A stretch of 64,000 bases of DNA from CAYSQW01 sp964433135 (lineage in GTDB: Bacteria; Acidobacteriota; Aminicenantia; Aminicenantales; Aminicenantaceae), in NCBI GenBank assembly GCA_964433135.1, contig CAYSQW010000006.1, positions 53,062-117,061 of the forward strand. Direction: 5' to 3'. Position 1 is the stretch's first letter; every line of letters starts with the position of its first letter. Of the stretch, positions 33,907-42,646 are shown piece after piece. Position numbers and translations under genes: made by a program. Under the pieces are notes generated by a model, which saw only the letters and a list, made by a program, of their open reading frames with translations, was not told where the DNA came from and ran no database searches.

Positions 33907-35157
33907 ATGGGCAAGACGATAATTGAAAAGATCATTCAAAACCATACGCGCGATGAGGTCCGTCCCGGGAGGATCGTCTGGATGGATCTGGATGTTCGTT
34001 CCGCCCGGGATTTCGGCGGCCCGAATGTCGTGAAAAACTTTGATCGCGAATACGGAGAAGGGAAGCTTGCGGACGCGGATCGGACGTTTTTCACCTTCGA
34101 TCTCTGTGCTCCCGCCTGTTCTCTCAAATACGCGGATAACCAGCAGATCTGCCGGGAATTCGCTTCCCGCAAGGGTAACCGCGTATTCGATGTCGACAGC
34201 GGCATCGGTTCGCATGTTCTCATCGAGGAAGGGTTGGCCGCCGGGGGGACCACTGTGGTGGGAACGGACAGCCATATGAATATCCTGGGTGCCGTGGGTT
34301 GTTTTGGTCAGGGCATGGGGGATGTCGACATCACCTTCGCGTTCAAGACGGGGAGAACTTGGTTCGAAGTCCCGGAAACCGTCCGGGTGAACGTTAAAGG
34401 GAATTTTTCCTGGCCGGCCACGGCCAAGGACCTCACCCTTGCGGTGATCAAAAAGCTGGGAACGAAAAAGGCGGCATTGAAAGCCGTCGAATTCTATGGA
34501 CCCGCCGTACGCGGACTTTCGTTGTCCGGCAGGATCACCCTCTGCAGCATGGTCACGGAAATGGCCGGAATCATCGGATTCGTTCCGGAAACGACCGATT
34601 CTTTTCTCAACGAGCTCAAGGCCGCCACCGGCCGCGACGACCGCCCGGAGCCCGCTGACGCCGATGCCGTCTACTCCGATATCCTGGAGGTGGACGTTTC
34701 AGACCTGAGGCCGCAGGCTGCGGCCCCGTCGCTCCCCACCAATGTCCATGACGTGAATGCGTTGAAAGGGACAAAAATCGATTCCGGATTCATCGGAAGC
34801 TGCACCAACGGCAGGATCGAGGATTTCCGCGACGCGGCGCGTGTATTGAAAGGCCGGCGCATCAAATCCGGGGTCATGTTGAAGCTCGTACCGGCCACCC
34901 GCCGGGTTTATCGAGAGCTTTTGGAAGAAAACCTGCTCGCTCCTCTCTTTGAAAGCGGAGCCATCGTTTCAAATCCCGGATGCGGCGGCTGCGCGGAAGG
35001 CCATATCGGCTTGACGGGAAGAAACGAAGTTCAGATCAGCACAGGAAACCGGAATTTTGAAGGAAAGCAGGGTAAGGGAAAAAACTATCTGGCCAGTCCG
35101 GCTGTGGTGGCCGCATCCTGCGTGCGGGGGACGATAGCCGATCCGGAGGACCTTTGA
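33907..35157 (+). CDS. Aconitase/3-isopropylmalate dehydratase family large subunit, copy 2 (divergent)
   Basis: A 416-residue second large subunit. The cluster ligands are intact at Cys299 (GSCTNGRIEDF), Cys359 and Cys362 (NPGCGGCAEGH), and STGNRNFEGKQG is conserved. Other active-site segments differ from copy 1. The usual DSHT becomes GTDSHMNILGAVGCFGQG, and the region expected to read DH.xP reads FDLCAPACSLKYADNQQ. This suggests a different substrate or a regulatory form. ATG 33907 is preferred over 33895, since GAGAGGT precedes it and the protein then begins MGKT like copy 1. The small subunit follows at once. Confidence 0.82.
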   Translation: MGKTIIEKIIQNHTRDEVRPGRIVWMDLDVRSARDFGGPNVVKNFDREYGEGKLADADRTFFTFDLCAPACSLKYADNQQICREFASRKGNRVFDVDSGIGSHVLIEEGLAAGGTTVVGTDSHMNILGAVGCFGQGMGDVDITFAFKTGRTWFEVPETVRVNVKGNFSWPATAKDLTLAVIKKLGTKKAALKAVEFYGPAVRGLSLSGRITLCSMVTEMAGIIGFVPETTDSFLNELKAATGRDDRPEPADADAVYSDILEVDVSDLRPQAAAPSLPTNVHDVNALKGTKIDSGFIGSCTNGRIEDFRDAARVLKGRRIKSGVMLKLVPATRRVYRELLEENLLAPLFESGAIVSNPGCGGCAEGHIGLTGRNEVQISTGNRNFEGKQGKGKNYLASPAVVAASCVRGTIADPEDL

Positions 35158-35158
35158 A

Positions 35159-35704
35159 ATGATTGTCAAGCCGATAACGGGGAAAGTCTGGATCCTCCAG
35201 ACGAATAACGGGACCTTGATAGAAGATATCGATACGGATCAGATTTTTCACAACGCATATCTGCATATTACCGAACTGGATCGGATGGGTCCGTATGCGT
35301 TGGGCAATCTGGAAGGCTGGAAGGATTTTCCGCAAAAAGCCGGGCCCGGCGACATCGTGATTGCGGGGCGCAATTTCGGCGCCGGGTCATCCCGGCAGCA
35401 GGCCGTGGATTGCTTCATCGCGTTGAAAACGGGGCTGCTGATGGCTCCTTCATTCGGAGCCATCTATTTCCGGAACGCCGTGAATTCGGGATTTCCTCTG
35501 ATGCGGGGAGGAGAACTCCCGGCGTGGATCGATTCGGGGGGTCTGGCGACCGGAGATGAGATCACGGTTGATTTCCAGTCCGGCGAGCTTGTCAATCGCT
35601 CGCGGAACGCGTCTTTCCGAATGGACCCCATGAGCGGAGTGCAAATGGATATCCTGCGGGCGGGCGGGTTGTTCGCTTATGCGAAAGACCTGAATTCCGG
35701 GTGA
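35159..35704 (+). CDS. Aconitase/3-isopropylmalate dehydratase family small subunit, copy 2
   Basis: A 181-residue LeuD-type subunit pairing with the divergent copy-2 large subunit, one base downstream of it. It shows DIDTDQIFHNAYLHITELDR, the loop AGRNFGAGSSRQQAVDCFIA, and FGAIYFRNAVNSGFPLM. The specificity loop is AYLHI, different from copy 1, and the N-terminus has an extra strand (KPITGKVWILQTNNGTLIE). Two complete isomerase sets in one island imply two hydroxy-acid isomerisations or division of labour between citrate dehydration and rehydration. Confidence 0.82.
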   Translation: MIVKPITGKVWILQTNNGTLIEDIDTDQIFHNAYLHITELDRMGPYALGNLEGWKDFPQKAGPGDIVIAGRNFGAGSSRQQAVDCFIALKTGLLMAPSFGAIYFRNAVNSGFPLMRGGELPAWIDSGGLATGDEITVDFQSGELVNRSRNASFRMDPMSGVQMDILRAGGLFAYAKDLNSG

Positions 35705-35711
35705 ATCCGTT

Positions 35712-36395
35712 ATGTTGATCCTGGCTGTTGACACCAACACTCCGGCGGCGTCCATCGCGCTTCTCGAAGACGCACGGCTTTTGGCCGAAGCCAATCTCGA
35801 CGCCGGGCTCACCCATTCGGAAAAGCTGCTGCCGGCGGTCGACTTTCTGCTGCGTTCCATGGGGATTGAGATCCGCGATCTGGAAGGCATGGCCCTGGCC
35901 GTGGGCCCCGGATCCTTCACCGGGATCCGGATCGGGATGAGCACGGTCAAGGCGCTCGCGCATGCCACCGGATGCAGGATAGCCCCGGTATCCACTTTGG
36001 AGGCTTTGGCCTGCAAGCTGAGCTCCTCTTCGAACCGCTTGATCTGCCCGCTGATGGATGCCAAGAAGGGAGAGGTCTACGGAGCGCTGTATGAACAGCG
36101 GGAATCGAATCGGAAGGTCCTGGTGCCGCAAAATCTGTATGCTCCCGATGATCTGTTTTCCCGGTTTCCCTCAGGGAGGGTGATATCGTTTGTCGGAAGC
36201 GGAGTCTCCCCGTTCAGAAAAAATATTCTCGATCGCTTCCGCACCCAAGCCCGCTTTTCATCCCGATCCCCGTTCACCGCCCGGGAGATCGGGATGCTCG
36301 GATTCGAGATATTGAAGGATAATCGAGGGCTGGAATTTCGCGATGTCCGGCCGCTCTATTTCCGGAAGTCTCAGGCGGAGGAAAATCATCCATAA
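35712..36395 (+). CDS. tsaB: tRNA threonylcarbamoyladenosine biosynthesis protein TsaB
   Basis: A 227-residue ASKHA-fold protein that forms the complex with TsaD and TsaE to make t6A37 in tRNAs. Its start LILAVDTNTPAASIALLEDA, LTHSEKLLPAVDFLL and the highly conserved GMALAVGPGSFTGIRIGMST identify it. The C-terminal half is variable, as usual. It starts eight bases after the copy-2 small subunit, so it may be read from the same transcript, and it overlaps the rimI-like gene. Confidence 0.92.
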   Translation: MLILAVDTNTPAASIALLEDARLLAEANLDAGLTHSEKLLPAVDFLLRSMGIEIRDLEGMALAVGPGSFTGIRIGMSTVKALAHATGCRIAPVSTLEALACKLSSSSNRLICPLMDAKKGEVYGALYEQRESNRKVLVPQNLYAPDDLFSRFPSGRVISFVGSGVSPFRKNILDRFRTQARFSSRSPFTAREIGMLGFEILKDNRGLEFRDVRPLYFRKSQAEENHP

Positions 36396-36885
36396 ATCCG
36401 TTTTACCGGAAAATACGCTTTTGCTGCGCAGAATGGTCAAAGTCGACCTTGAAGCCGTGATGCGCATCGAACGTTTGTCTTTCGCCAACCCCTGGCATCG
36501 TTCGACTTTTGAAGGAGAAATCGATAATGAATCGATCTCCGAACCGCTGGTCATCATTTATGTCCCCGAAGATCGGATCATCGGGTATGTCATAACCTGG
36601 ATGGACAAGAAAGAGGCGCAGATCAGCAATATCGCCGTGGACCCGAGATACCGAAGGATGGGAGTCGGAGAATGCGTCCTGCGGCGTATCCTCCGGCATC
36701 GAAAGAGAATGGGATTCCGGCGTATCATCCTGGAAGTGAGGCCCTCGAACTCCGGAGCCATAAAACTGTATGAAAAATTGGGTTTTCGGATCGTGGGAAA
36801 GCGGTTGCAGTATTATCAGCGCCCCGTCGAGGATGCTCTCCTTATGCTCAAAATGATGCCGGTGGAAAAAAAACATGATGAATGA
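36343..36885 (+). CDS. rimI: Ribosomal-protein-alanine N-acetyltransferase-like GNAT protein
   Basis: A GNAT acetyltransferase of up to 180 residues. The core begins LLLRRMVKVDLEAVMRIERL and SFANPWHRSTFEGEI, followed by the acetyl-CoA loop VDPRYRRMGVGECVLRRIL and the RimI signature EVRPSNSGAIKLYEKLGF ending RIVGKRLQYYQRPVEDALLM. RimI acetylates the N-terminal Ala of ribosomal protein S18, and genes of this type commonly follow tsaB. The ATG at 36343 lies inside tsaB; TTG 36421 would give the more usual N-terminus, so the true start is uncertain. Confidence 0.85.
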   Translation: MSGRSISGSLRRRKIIHKSVLPENTLLLRRMVKVDLEAVMRIERLSFANPWHRSTFEGEIDNESISEPLVIIYVPEDRIIGYVITWMDKKEAQISNIAVDPRYRRMGVGECVLRRILRHRKRMGFRRIILEVRPSNSGAIKLYEKLGFRIVGKRLQYYQRPVEDALLMLKMMPVEKKHDE

Positions 36886-36892
36886 AGAAACG

Positions 36893-36919
36893 GCGGGAAT
36901 CCTTACCTGAATTTCCCGC
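36893..36919. terminator. Possible hairpin between convergent rimI and truA
   Basis: GCGGGAA (36893-36899) pairs perfectly with TTCCCGC (36913-36919) across a 13-base loop, in the gap between two convergent genes. There is a T-rich stretch only further downstream, so termination in either direction is only suggested. Confidence 0.35.
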
Positions 36920-36964
36920 GACACGGACCGTACCTGTTTTTTCTTTTACGAAAGCGCCGTTTTC

Positions 36965-37756
36965 TTATGCGCCTTTTCGCGTCGGCGGGAAGAAGGGGAG
37001 GCTGTGCTCCGGACCGTATTTGACTTCCATCAGGCAGAGCCCCTGCGGCGGGGCCGTTGGGATTTCGCGTGTGCGCTTTCCGCGGCGGAAAAACGTTTCG
37101 ATTTCTTCAGGTGAATAACGCCCGCGTCCGACCTGCAGCAGCGTTCCCACGATGCACCTCACCATATAGCGAAGGAATCCACCGGCTTCCACCGTATAAA
37201 CGATCTCTCCTTCGACACGTTCGATTTCCGAACGGATGATCTTTCGGACGGGATTCAGCTCACGGTTGGATGAAAACGGTGTGAAGTCGGCTTCCCGGAT
37301 GAAGAGGGATGCGGCGGTTTGCATGGATTCCATATCCAACGCATGAGGATCATGGAGAACGTATCGCATTTGAAAAGGATCCAGTGTCTCGGTGTTTGCG
37401 ATACGGTAGGAATAGATCTTTCCGATCGCGGATTTGCGGGCATGGAAATCCGGAGCGGCCCCGTCCAACTTCAAAGCGCGGATATCCCGGGGAAGATTTC
37501 CGTTCAGCGCCTTCAATAATTCGGGGGGAGGCAATCGGAACGCGCCCTTGAAATGGGCGGTTTGTCCGCGGGCGTGAACGCCGGCGTCGGTACGGCCGGA
37601 GCCGAAGACCGGGATCTCGTTGCCGGCGATACGTGAAAGGGCTTGTTCGAGGACGCCTTGAATGGTTTTTCCTTGAGGCTGTCGCTGCCATCCATGATAG
37701 TCCGTTCCGTCATAACTAAGGAGCAACCGGTAATTTCGGGGAGGTTCTTTGATCAT
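36965..37756 (-). CDS. truA: tRNA pseudouridine(38-40) synthase TruA
   Basis: A 263-residue pseudouridine synthase acting on the anticodon stem-loop of tRNAs. It shows LLLSYDGTDYHGWQRQPQGK, the catalytic Asp57 in FGSGRTDAGVHARGQTAHF, ARKSAIGKIYSYRIANTE and the C-terminal FLRYMVRCIVGTLLQVGRG. Length and motif order are normal. The gene stands alone on the minus strand behind an extended -10 promoter about 50 bases upstream. Confidence 0.96.
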   Translation of the reverse strand: MIKEPPRNYRLLLSYDGTDYHGWQRQPQGKTIQGVLEQALSRIAGNEIPVFGSGRTDAGVHARGQTAHFKGAFRLPPPELLKALNGNLPRDIRALKLDGAAPDFHARKSAIGKIYSYRIANTETLDPFQMRYVLHDPHALDMESMQTAASLFIREADFTPFSSNRELNPVRKIIRSEIERVEGEIVYTVEAGGFLRYMVRCIVGTLLQVGRGRYSPEEIETFFRRGKRTREIPTAPPQGLCLMEVKYGPEHSLPFFPPTRKGA

Positions 37757-37806
37757 CGTGAATATTCGGTATCGTGTTTACGCGTTGTGCGGATTTAAGG
37801 CTATCG

Positions 37807-37815
37807 ATTATAGCA
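37807..37815 (-). promoter_or_regulatory. Extended -10 promoter for truA
   Basis: On the minus strand TGC-TATAAT (37815 down to 37807) is a perfect extended -10 box, about 50 bases before the truA ATG. No clear -35 is seen. Confidence 0.55.
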
Positions 37816-37894
37816 TATATCCCGGTTGATGGCGATATTCGGTCGGGGCTGGGAGGATGTGGAGCCGAATGTGTCGGATGAGGGACGGGTCGTA

Positions 37895-38368
37895 CTATCG
37901 GATCAAAGGGAAAAAATCTTTCAGAGCCTTTTCGACGGCTTCTTCCGCGGTTTCGGCCGGGATGACTCCTTTGATTTTCCAGGTTCCGATGCCGACGACG
38001 GTTTTTCCGAAAATTTTGGCATAGGCGATTTCACTCAGGGTTCCGTATGAGCCGTCGATGGCGATCAAGACATCGGCATTCATGACGACGAGGGAATTCC
38101 GGGTATAGCCCAGGCCGGTCGCGATGGGTACGTCGATGTGGGGGTTGGCGGCTTGAGGCGTGTTTCCGGGAAGGATCCCTATACACAATCCCCCCGCTTG
38201 TTTCGCCCCGCGTGCAGCCGATTCCATGACTCCGCCGAGTCCTCCACACACGAGGATAGCGTTTTGGGCGGCGATCAGGCGGCCGACGACGCCGGCGGTT
38301 TTGCGTGCGGTGGAATCGGGGCTGGCGCCGCCGATAACGCCGATTCTGATTTTATTTCTCAATTCCAT
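37895..38368 (-). CDS. LOG-like Rossmann-fold nucleotide-binding protein (TIGR00725 type)
   Basis: A 157-residue protein with a Rossmann-like fold: IRIGVIGGASPDSTARKTA, then AILVCGGLGGVMESAARGAK, ILPGNTPQAANPHIDV and IAIDGSYGTLSEIAYAKIF. These match the small DUF/TIGR00725 branch of the LOG/lysine-decarboxylase-like superfamily, where the PGGxGT motif of cytokinin-activating LOGs is replaced. Some members hydrolyse nucleotide monophosphates or carry molybdenum-cofactor-related roles; no function is assigned here. ATG 38368 is used because GGAGG lies six bases upstream; the longer frame has an unrelated N-terminus. It is divergent from the sulfatase gene. Confidence 0.82.
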   Translation of the reverse strand: MELRNKIRIGVIGGASPDSTARKTAGVVGRLIAAQNAILVCGGLGGVMESAARGAKQAGGLCIGILPGNTPQAANPHIDVPIATGLGYTRNSLVVMNADVLIAIDGSYGTLSEIAYAKIFGKTVVGIGTWKIKGVIPAETAEEAVEKALKDFFPLIR

Positions 38369-38553
38369 GCGGACCCTCCGTTCGGCGCCATCATAGTACA
38401 GAAACGGATGAAAGACAAATATGCGGGCCGCCGAACGGGGCGAAGGGGGGGCGCTGGAAACATCCGGCCCGAAGGATTCCCGATGATCCAAATCATTCGG
38501 ACAAAGATTGAATAAGATGCGGGTTTTGATTACAATCTCCAGGAAGAGAAATA

Positions 38554-40521
38554 ATGATGCCGATGAAATGGAAGATCCTGATTTTGGCCTTTGTCGTCGC
38601 TCTCATGGGCGCTTGCGCCCGTCCCGCTTCAGTCCGTAATGACATGTCCCGAATCCTGGACGGGATAGGGGAAAGCGATATCCTGACATCCCCCCTGAAA
38701 GAGGGCAGAGGGATTGGGCGGGAACCCGAACGGAGGTTTCCGGTCAAATCAGCGCTGCTGACCGAAGCGGGGATCCGGGAAAATCCTTTCGGTGTTAAGC
38801 GGAAATTGAGATTAGGCGGGACGGACCTGGATATCCTTTTTTCTCCTCCCCGCAGTGAATATGTCTGGACCTCCGATCTCAACGAATCCTCGGTGCTGGA
38901 TTTCGGAATCGGCATCGTCCGGGACGCCAATGCGGGAACCTCTGCAGGCCCGCCTTCAGAAAGCGGGGGAGTGCGTTTTTCCGTTATTCTGGAAGCGAAC
39001 GAGCGATCCAGAACGGTCTTTCGGAAATACCTGCCTTCGCCGCCGATCGAAGAACAGCGGACCTCCGTTTTTTTTCGGGAGCGGCTGGAGCTTCCTTATC
39101 AGCTGAAAGATGCCCGGCTGCATTTTGTGACGGAAGGGGATGCGGGCCGCTTCTCGTTCTGGGTCAGCCCCGTTCTGCTCACTCCTCCCCAGCGGCCGCA
39201 GGCGGTGATCCTGATTTCTCTTGATACGCTGCGGGCTGATCACCTGGGATGTTACGGTTACGATCGGGAAACCAGTCCGAACATGGATTCCATGTTGGAG
39301 GACGCCGTAATGTTCGAAAATGTGTATGCGACGTCCCCCTGGACACTGCCTTCACACGTATCCATGCTGACGGCGCTGGACTGCGTCCACCATCAAGTTT
39401 TTCTCGATGATGAACGTATGGACCCGGCTCTTCCCACACTCGCCGACCATCTGCGCAGGGAAGGCTTTTTTTGTACGGCGTTTACGGGAGGCGGATTCGT
39501 CAGCTCGATATACGGATTTTCGAAAGGATTCGACACCTACGAAGAAGGGGCCGGAGGCGTTTTTCGACAGAATTCAGCCGAGTACCTCTATATGACGACG
39601 GAGCGCTGGCTGGAAGAGCGCGGCGCCGGGAATGATTTTTTTCTGTTTCTGCACACATACCAGATGCATGATCCTTATGCCTGTCCTTATCCCTACCGCC
39701 GCATGTTTCTCGACGACGATGCGGAATGGGGCGATATCAACCTCATAGGCCGGTTGGGGGGGGAGCAGGGCGTATTCCGGCCGCTTCCGGATCGGGAACA
39801 CCGGAACGCCGTTGCTCTCTATGACGGCGAGATCCGTTATACCGATGAAAAGCTGATCGGGCCCCTGATTCAAAAGCTCAAGGACCTCGGTCTGTACGAG
39901 CGGGCTCTGATAGTGGTGACCGGTGATCATGGAGAGGAATTTTTCGAGCACGGTGGATGGGGGCACCGTCACAATCTATTCGACGAGTCGTTGAAAGTGC
40001 CTTTGATCGTGAAATTCCCCGGAGGAAGGTTCGCGGGCCGACGGATTTCCGATATCGTCTCCCTGGTCGACATCATGCCGACGATACTGGAAGAAGTTTC
40101 CGCTGTTCCCCTCGAGGGGGTTGTCGACGGAAGGAGCCTCTTGCCACTGTTGGAAGGCCGGGAATCAGGCGATCGTACGTTCACGGCCGAGCTGGCCGGG
40201 AATGTCCTGAAATCCCGTATCCCGCGTCAGATGGCAATAAACCAGGGCCGGAAAAAGCTGATCGTCACCGAGCGCTTCCGCCCGGGCGATCGGGATATAT
40301 ATGTCGAGCCCCCTCCGGAGAGGCTTCCCCTGGAACTTTTCGATTTGGCCTCCGATCCCGGGGAATCCGAAAACATCGCTGATAAGGATGCCTCTCTCGT
40401 CAAGGACCTGCTGCAGATACTCCAGGAAAAGCATCGGCAGGCGCCCCGGCGCAGCCGGTCGGAAGCGGAGATGGACGACAAGCTCAAGGAGCAGCTGCGT
40501 GCTCTGGGGTATATCAAGTGA
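38554..40521 (+). CDS. Sulfatase-like lipoprotein (alkaline phosphatase superfamily)
   Basis: A 655-residue exported lipoprotein with lipobox LMGAC (Cys about residue 23). Residues 30-210 form a beta-rich domain I do not recognise. The sulfatase fold starts at AVILISLDTLRADHLGCYGY (metal Asp). The active-site segment is SPWTLPSHVSMLTALDC, where Thr-Leu-Pro-Ser takes the place of the Cys/Ser-x-Pro-Ser-Arg formylglycine motif. The second metal site is VVTGDHGEEFFEHGGWGHRH. This variant resembles phosphoglycerol-transferase-like or phosphodiesterase members more than true sulfatases. It lies just before a glycosyltransferase cluster, so it may modify a surface glycan. Confidence 0.83.
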   Translation: MMPMKWKILILAFVVALMGACARPASVRNDMSRILDGIGESDILTSPLKEGRGIGREPERRFPVKSALLTEAGIRENPFGVKRKLRLGGTDLDILFSPPRSEYVWTSDLNESSVLDFGIGIVRDANAGTSAGPPSESGGVRFSVILEANERSRTVFRKYLPSPPIEEQRTSVFFRERLELPYQLKDARLHFVTEGDAGRFSFWVSPVLLTPPQRPQAVILISLDTLRADHLGCYGYDRETSPNMDSMLEDAVMFENVYATSPWTLPSHVSMLTALDCVHHQVFLDDERMDPALPTLADHLRREGFFCTAFTGGGFVSSIYGFSKGFDTYEEGAGGVFRQNSAEYLYMTTERWLEERGAGNDFFLFLHTYQMHDPYACPYPYRRMFLDDDAEWGDINLIGRLGGEQGVFRPLPDREHRNAVALYDGEIRYTDEKLIGPLIQKLKDLGLYERALIVVTGDHGEEFFEHGGWGHRHNLFDESLKVPLIVKFPGGRFAGRRISDIVSLVDIMPTILEEVSAVPLEGVVDGRSLLPLLEGRESGDRTFTAELAGNVLKSRIPRQMAINQGRKKLIVTERFRPGDRDIYVEPPPERLPLELFDLASDPGESENIADKDASLVKDLLQILQEKHRQAPRRSRSEAEMDDKLKEQLRALGYIK

Positions 40522-40559
40522 CGGGAGGCGGAATCCTTATTAGAAAGGTCAATTTGGTT

Positions 40560-40588
40560 TTGAAAACTTGGCGGAATTTATATAGGAT
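40560..40588 (+). promoter_or_regulatory. Sigma-70 promoter for the glycosyltransferase cluster
   Basis: TTGAAA (40560-40565), a 17-base spacer and TAGGAT (40583-40588) lie 30 bases before the ATG of the 70-residue protein gene, which has a GAGGAG ribosome site. Confidence 0.5.
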
Positions 40589-40617
40589 ATCGGTGATGTC
40601 ACATTGAGGAGAATGTC

Positions 40618-40830
40618 ATGTCTGATTTTATCGAGATTCCCTGCCTGACCGCGGAAGAGCAGGAACATCTGCGCCGGAAAATCGAAGCGGTCGTCGCCGG
40701 AAAATTGAAAGACGGCTTATTCACTGAAAGAGAGATCCGCGAGATCCGGGAAATGAAGCTGAATCCTCTTCCCGATATTCAGGACGTACAAAGCGTGAAT
40801 GTCGCGATCCCTTTCAGCGATGAAGCATAA
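40618..40830 (+). CDS. Small uncharacterised protein at the head of the glycosyltransferase cluster
   Basis: A 70-residue, mostly helical, charged cytoplasmic protein with no signal peptide. The start is IEIPCLTAEEQEHLRRKIEA, the middle FTEREIREIREMKLNPLPDI and the end VQSVNVAIPFSDEA. I do not recognise the family. It is supported as a real gene by a GAGGAG ribosome site, a promoter 30 bases upstream and tight spacing (26 bases) to the coiled-coil gene. It could be an adaptor for the glycan machinery; this is inference from position. Confidence 0.65.
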   Translation: MSDFIEIPCLTAEEQEHLRRKIEAVVAGKLKDGLFTEREIREIREMKLNPLPDIQDVQSVNVAIPFSDEA

Positions 40831-40856
40831 GAAACGACGGATCGGAGGAGTCGCAC

Positions 40857-41474
40857 ATGGCTGAAGAGAAGAAAGAGAAGAACGGGGTGCAATCGGACGC
40901 GGATATCAGGATCGACTACGACCATATCGATGTCGCCGATATCATGGGGCAGATCAAGCGAAAAGTGGCCGCCGAGCCGGAGCCGGAAGATCCCGGCGCT
41001 TTTCACGGTGGTGAGGTGGAACCCCCCGGTCCCGGAACCGAACCTCCCGGTTCAGGCGGCGGACGATCCCGATTGAAGAGGATTCTCATCAAGGTGATGC
41101 GGCCGTTTTCACCGCTGATCAAGCTGCTGGTGCTTCCCGTTCATGAACAGCTGCAGGAAACCATCCAAACCCTGGACCGCACCAACAGAAGACTCGATGC
41201 CGTAGCCGCACGGCTGGGCGATTTCGCCCTCGACAGCACCATGCATCAGATCAATGCAGAGGTGAACGAGCGGGTGAACAAAGCTTTTGAAGATATCGGC
41301 AGGTCCAAGGAATATATCAAACTCATGCACGGGCTGGAGCATAACCTCGTGGTTGAGATCACGAAACTCAAGATCGAATCTGAAAACTTGAAGCTTAAAC
41401 TCAGGATAGCGGAGAAGGATTTTGAATTTCTGGGCCGCAGGGAAAAAGCTCTGGAGGAAGAAGTCTTCAAATGA
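40857..41474 (+). CDS. Coiled-coil protein of the glycosyltransferase cluster
   Basis: A 205-residue protein. An acidic N-terminus (DADIRIDYDHIDVADIMGQI) leads to a Pro/Gly/Glu-rich linker (about residues 38-70). A basic amphipathic stretch follows (SRLKRILIKVMRPFSPLIKL, about 72-93), then a long C-terminal coiled coil (about 95-205; ETIQTLDRTNRRLDAVAARL and LKIESENLKLKLRIAEKDFE). No signal peptide is seen. Similar linker-plus-coiled-coil proteins sit next to glycosyltransferases in other bacteria and may scaffold them at the membrane. It overlaps the first glycosyltransferase by four bases. Confidence 0.65.
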   Translation: MAEEKKEKNGVQSDADIRIDYDHIDVADIMGQIKRKVAAEPEPEDPGAFHGGEVEPPGPGTEPPGSGGGRSRLKRILIKVMRPFSPLIKLLVLPVHEQLQETIQTLDRTNRRLDAVAARLGDFALDSTMHQINAEVNERVNKAFEDIGRSKEYIKLMHGLEHNLVVEITKLKIESENLKLKLRIAEKDFEFLGRREKALEEEVFK

Positions 41475-42646
41475 AAATTGCGTTCGTGTGCCAGAGGTAC
41501 GGCAATGAGATCAGCGGAGGGGCGGAGCTTCACTGCCGCTGGATCGCCGAACATATGCGGAAATATATGGATGTCGAGGTACTGACCACCCGGGCTTTCG
41601 ATTATATAACCTGGAAGGATCATTATCCCCGGGGGGATGAAATCGTCAATGGAGTGCCGGTCAAAAGGTTCTCCGTGGTCAGGCCCAGGGTTCCGGAGCG
41701 CTTCGGCCGGATCCAGAATCGAATCCTGGAGAACGAGCACACCGAAGCGGACGAGCTGAAGTGGCTGGAAGAAGAAGGACCGTTTTCTCCGGAACTGATC
41801 GAGTACATCAAGGAACATGAAGAGGATTACGACTATTTCATTTTCTTCAGCTACCGCTATTATCATTCCTACTGGGGGATTCGGACCGTGCCGGAGAAAA
41901 GCATCCTGGTTCCCACCGCCGAGCACGATCCCGTGATCCACTTGAATATTTTCAAGGATCTTTTCCGGCTGCCGCGCGCTTTCGTCTACAACTCCTATGA
42001 AGAACGGGCCATGATCAATCGAGTTTCGCGGAATCAGGATGTGCCTGGGGACGTGGTCGGAGTCGGAAGCGTGATCCCGGATAAAATAGAAAGCGAAAGC
42101 TTTCGCCGAAAACACCCCGGTCTGGATGATTACATCATCTATATCGGGAGGATCGACGAGAACAAGGGGTGTCAACAGCTTTTCGATTATTACCTGCGCT
42201 TCAAGCGGGAAACCCGTTCGCCGATCAAACTGGCATTGGTCGGCAGCACGCAGCTTCAGATCCCCGCTCATCCGGATATCTCCTACCTGGGATTCCTTTC
42301 CGAAGAGGATAAATTCGCTGCTCTCAAAGGGGCTCAGGTGCTTTCCATCCCGTCGTTTTACGAAAGCCTTTCCATGGTCACCTTGGAAGCCTGGGCCTTG
42401 GAAAAACCCGTTTTGGCGAATTCCCGCTGTGAAGTGCTGAAGGGCCAATGTCTGAGAAGCAATGCCGGACTTTTTTATGAAAACTATCCTGAATTTCGCG
42501 AAGGCTTGCGCCTGCTCCTCGCATCGGCGCCGCTGCGAGCCGCCATGGGAAATAACGGGCGGAGGTATTTTCAGGAAAACTATACCTGGGAAGTGATCGA
42601 GAAGAAATATCTGGCGATCCTCGACGACCTGGAGAAGGAGTCCTAG
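41471..42646 (+). CDS. GT-B glycosyltransferase, type A copy 1
   Basis: A 391-residue GT4-like glycosyltransferase. The N-terminal half starts MKIAFVCQRYGNEISGGAEL followed by HCRWIAEHM. The C-terminal nucleotide-sugar-binding half has IIYIGRIDENKGCQQLFDYY and the late motif LSIPSFYESLSMVTLEAWAL with the conserved Glu. It is clearly paralogous to the protein at 44801 (same VAFV-QRYG start, ELHCR, DYITWK segments). Donor and acceptor are unknown. The start overlaps the coiled-coil gene (ATGA). Confidence 0.85.
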   Translation: MKIAFVCQRYGNEISGGAELHCRWIAEHMRKYMDVEVLTTRAFDYITWKDHYPRGDEIVNGVPVKRFSVVRPRVPERFGRIQNRILENEHTEADELKWLEEEGPFSPELIEYIKEHEEDYDYFIFFSYRYYHSYWGIRTVPEKSILVPTAEHDPVIHLNIFKDLFRLPRAFVYNSYEERAMINRVSRNQDVPGDVVGVGSVIPDKIESESFRRKHPGLDDYIIYIGRIDENKGCQQLFDYYLRFKRETRSPIKLALVGSTQLQIPAHPDISYLGFLSEEDKFAALKGAQVLSIPSFYESLSMVTLEAWALEKPVLANSRCEVLKGQCLRSNAGLFYENYPEFREGLRLLLASAPLRAAMGNNGRRYFQENYTWEVIEKKYLAILDDLEKES

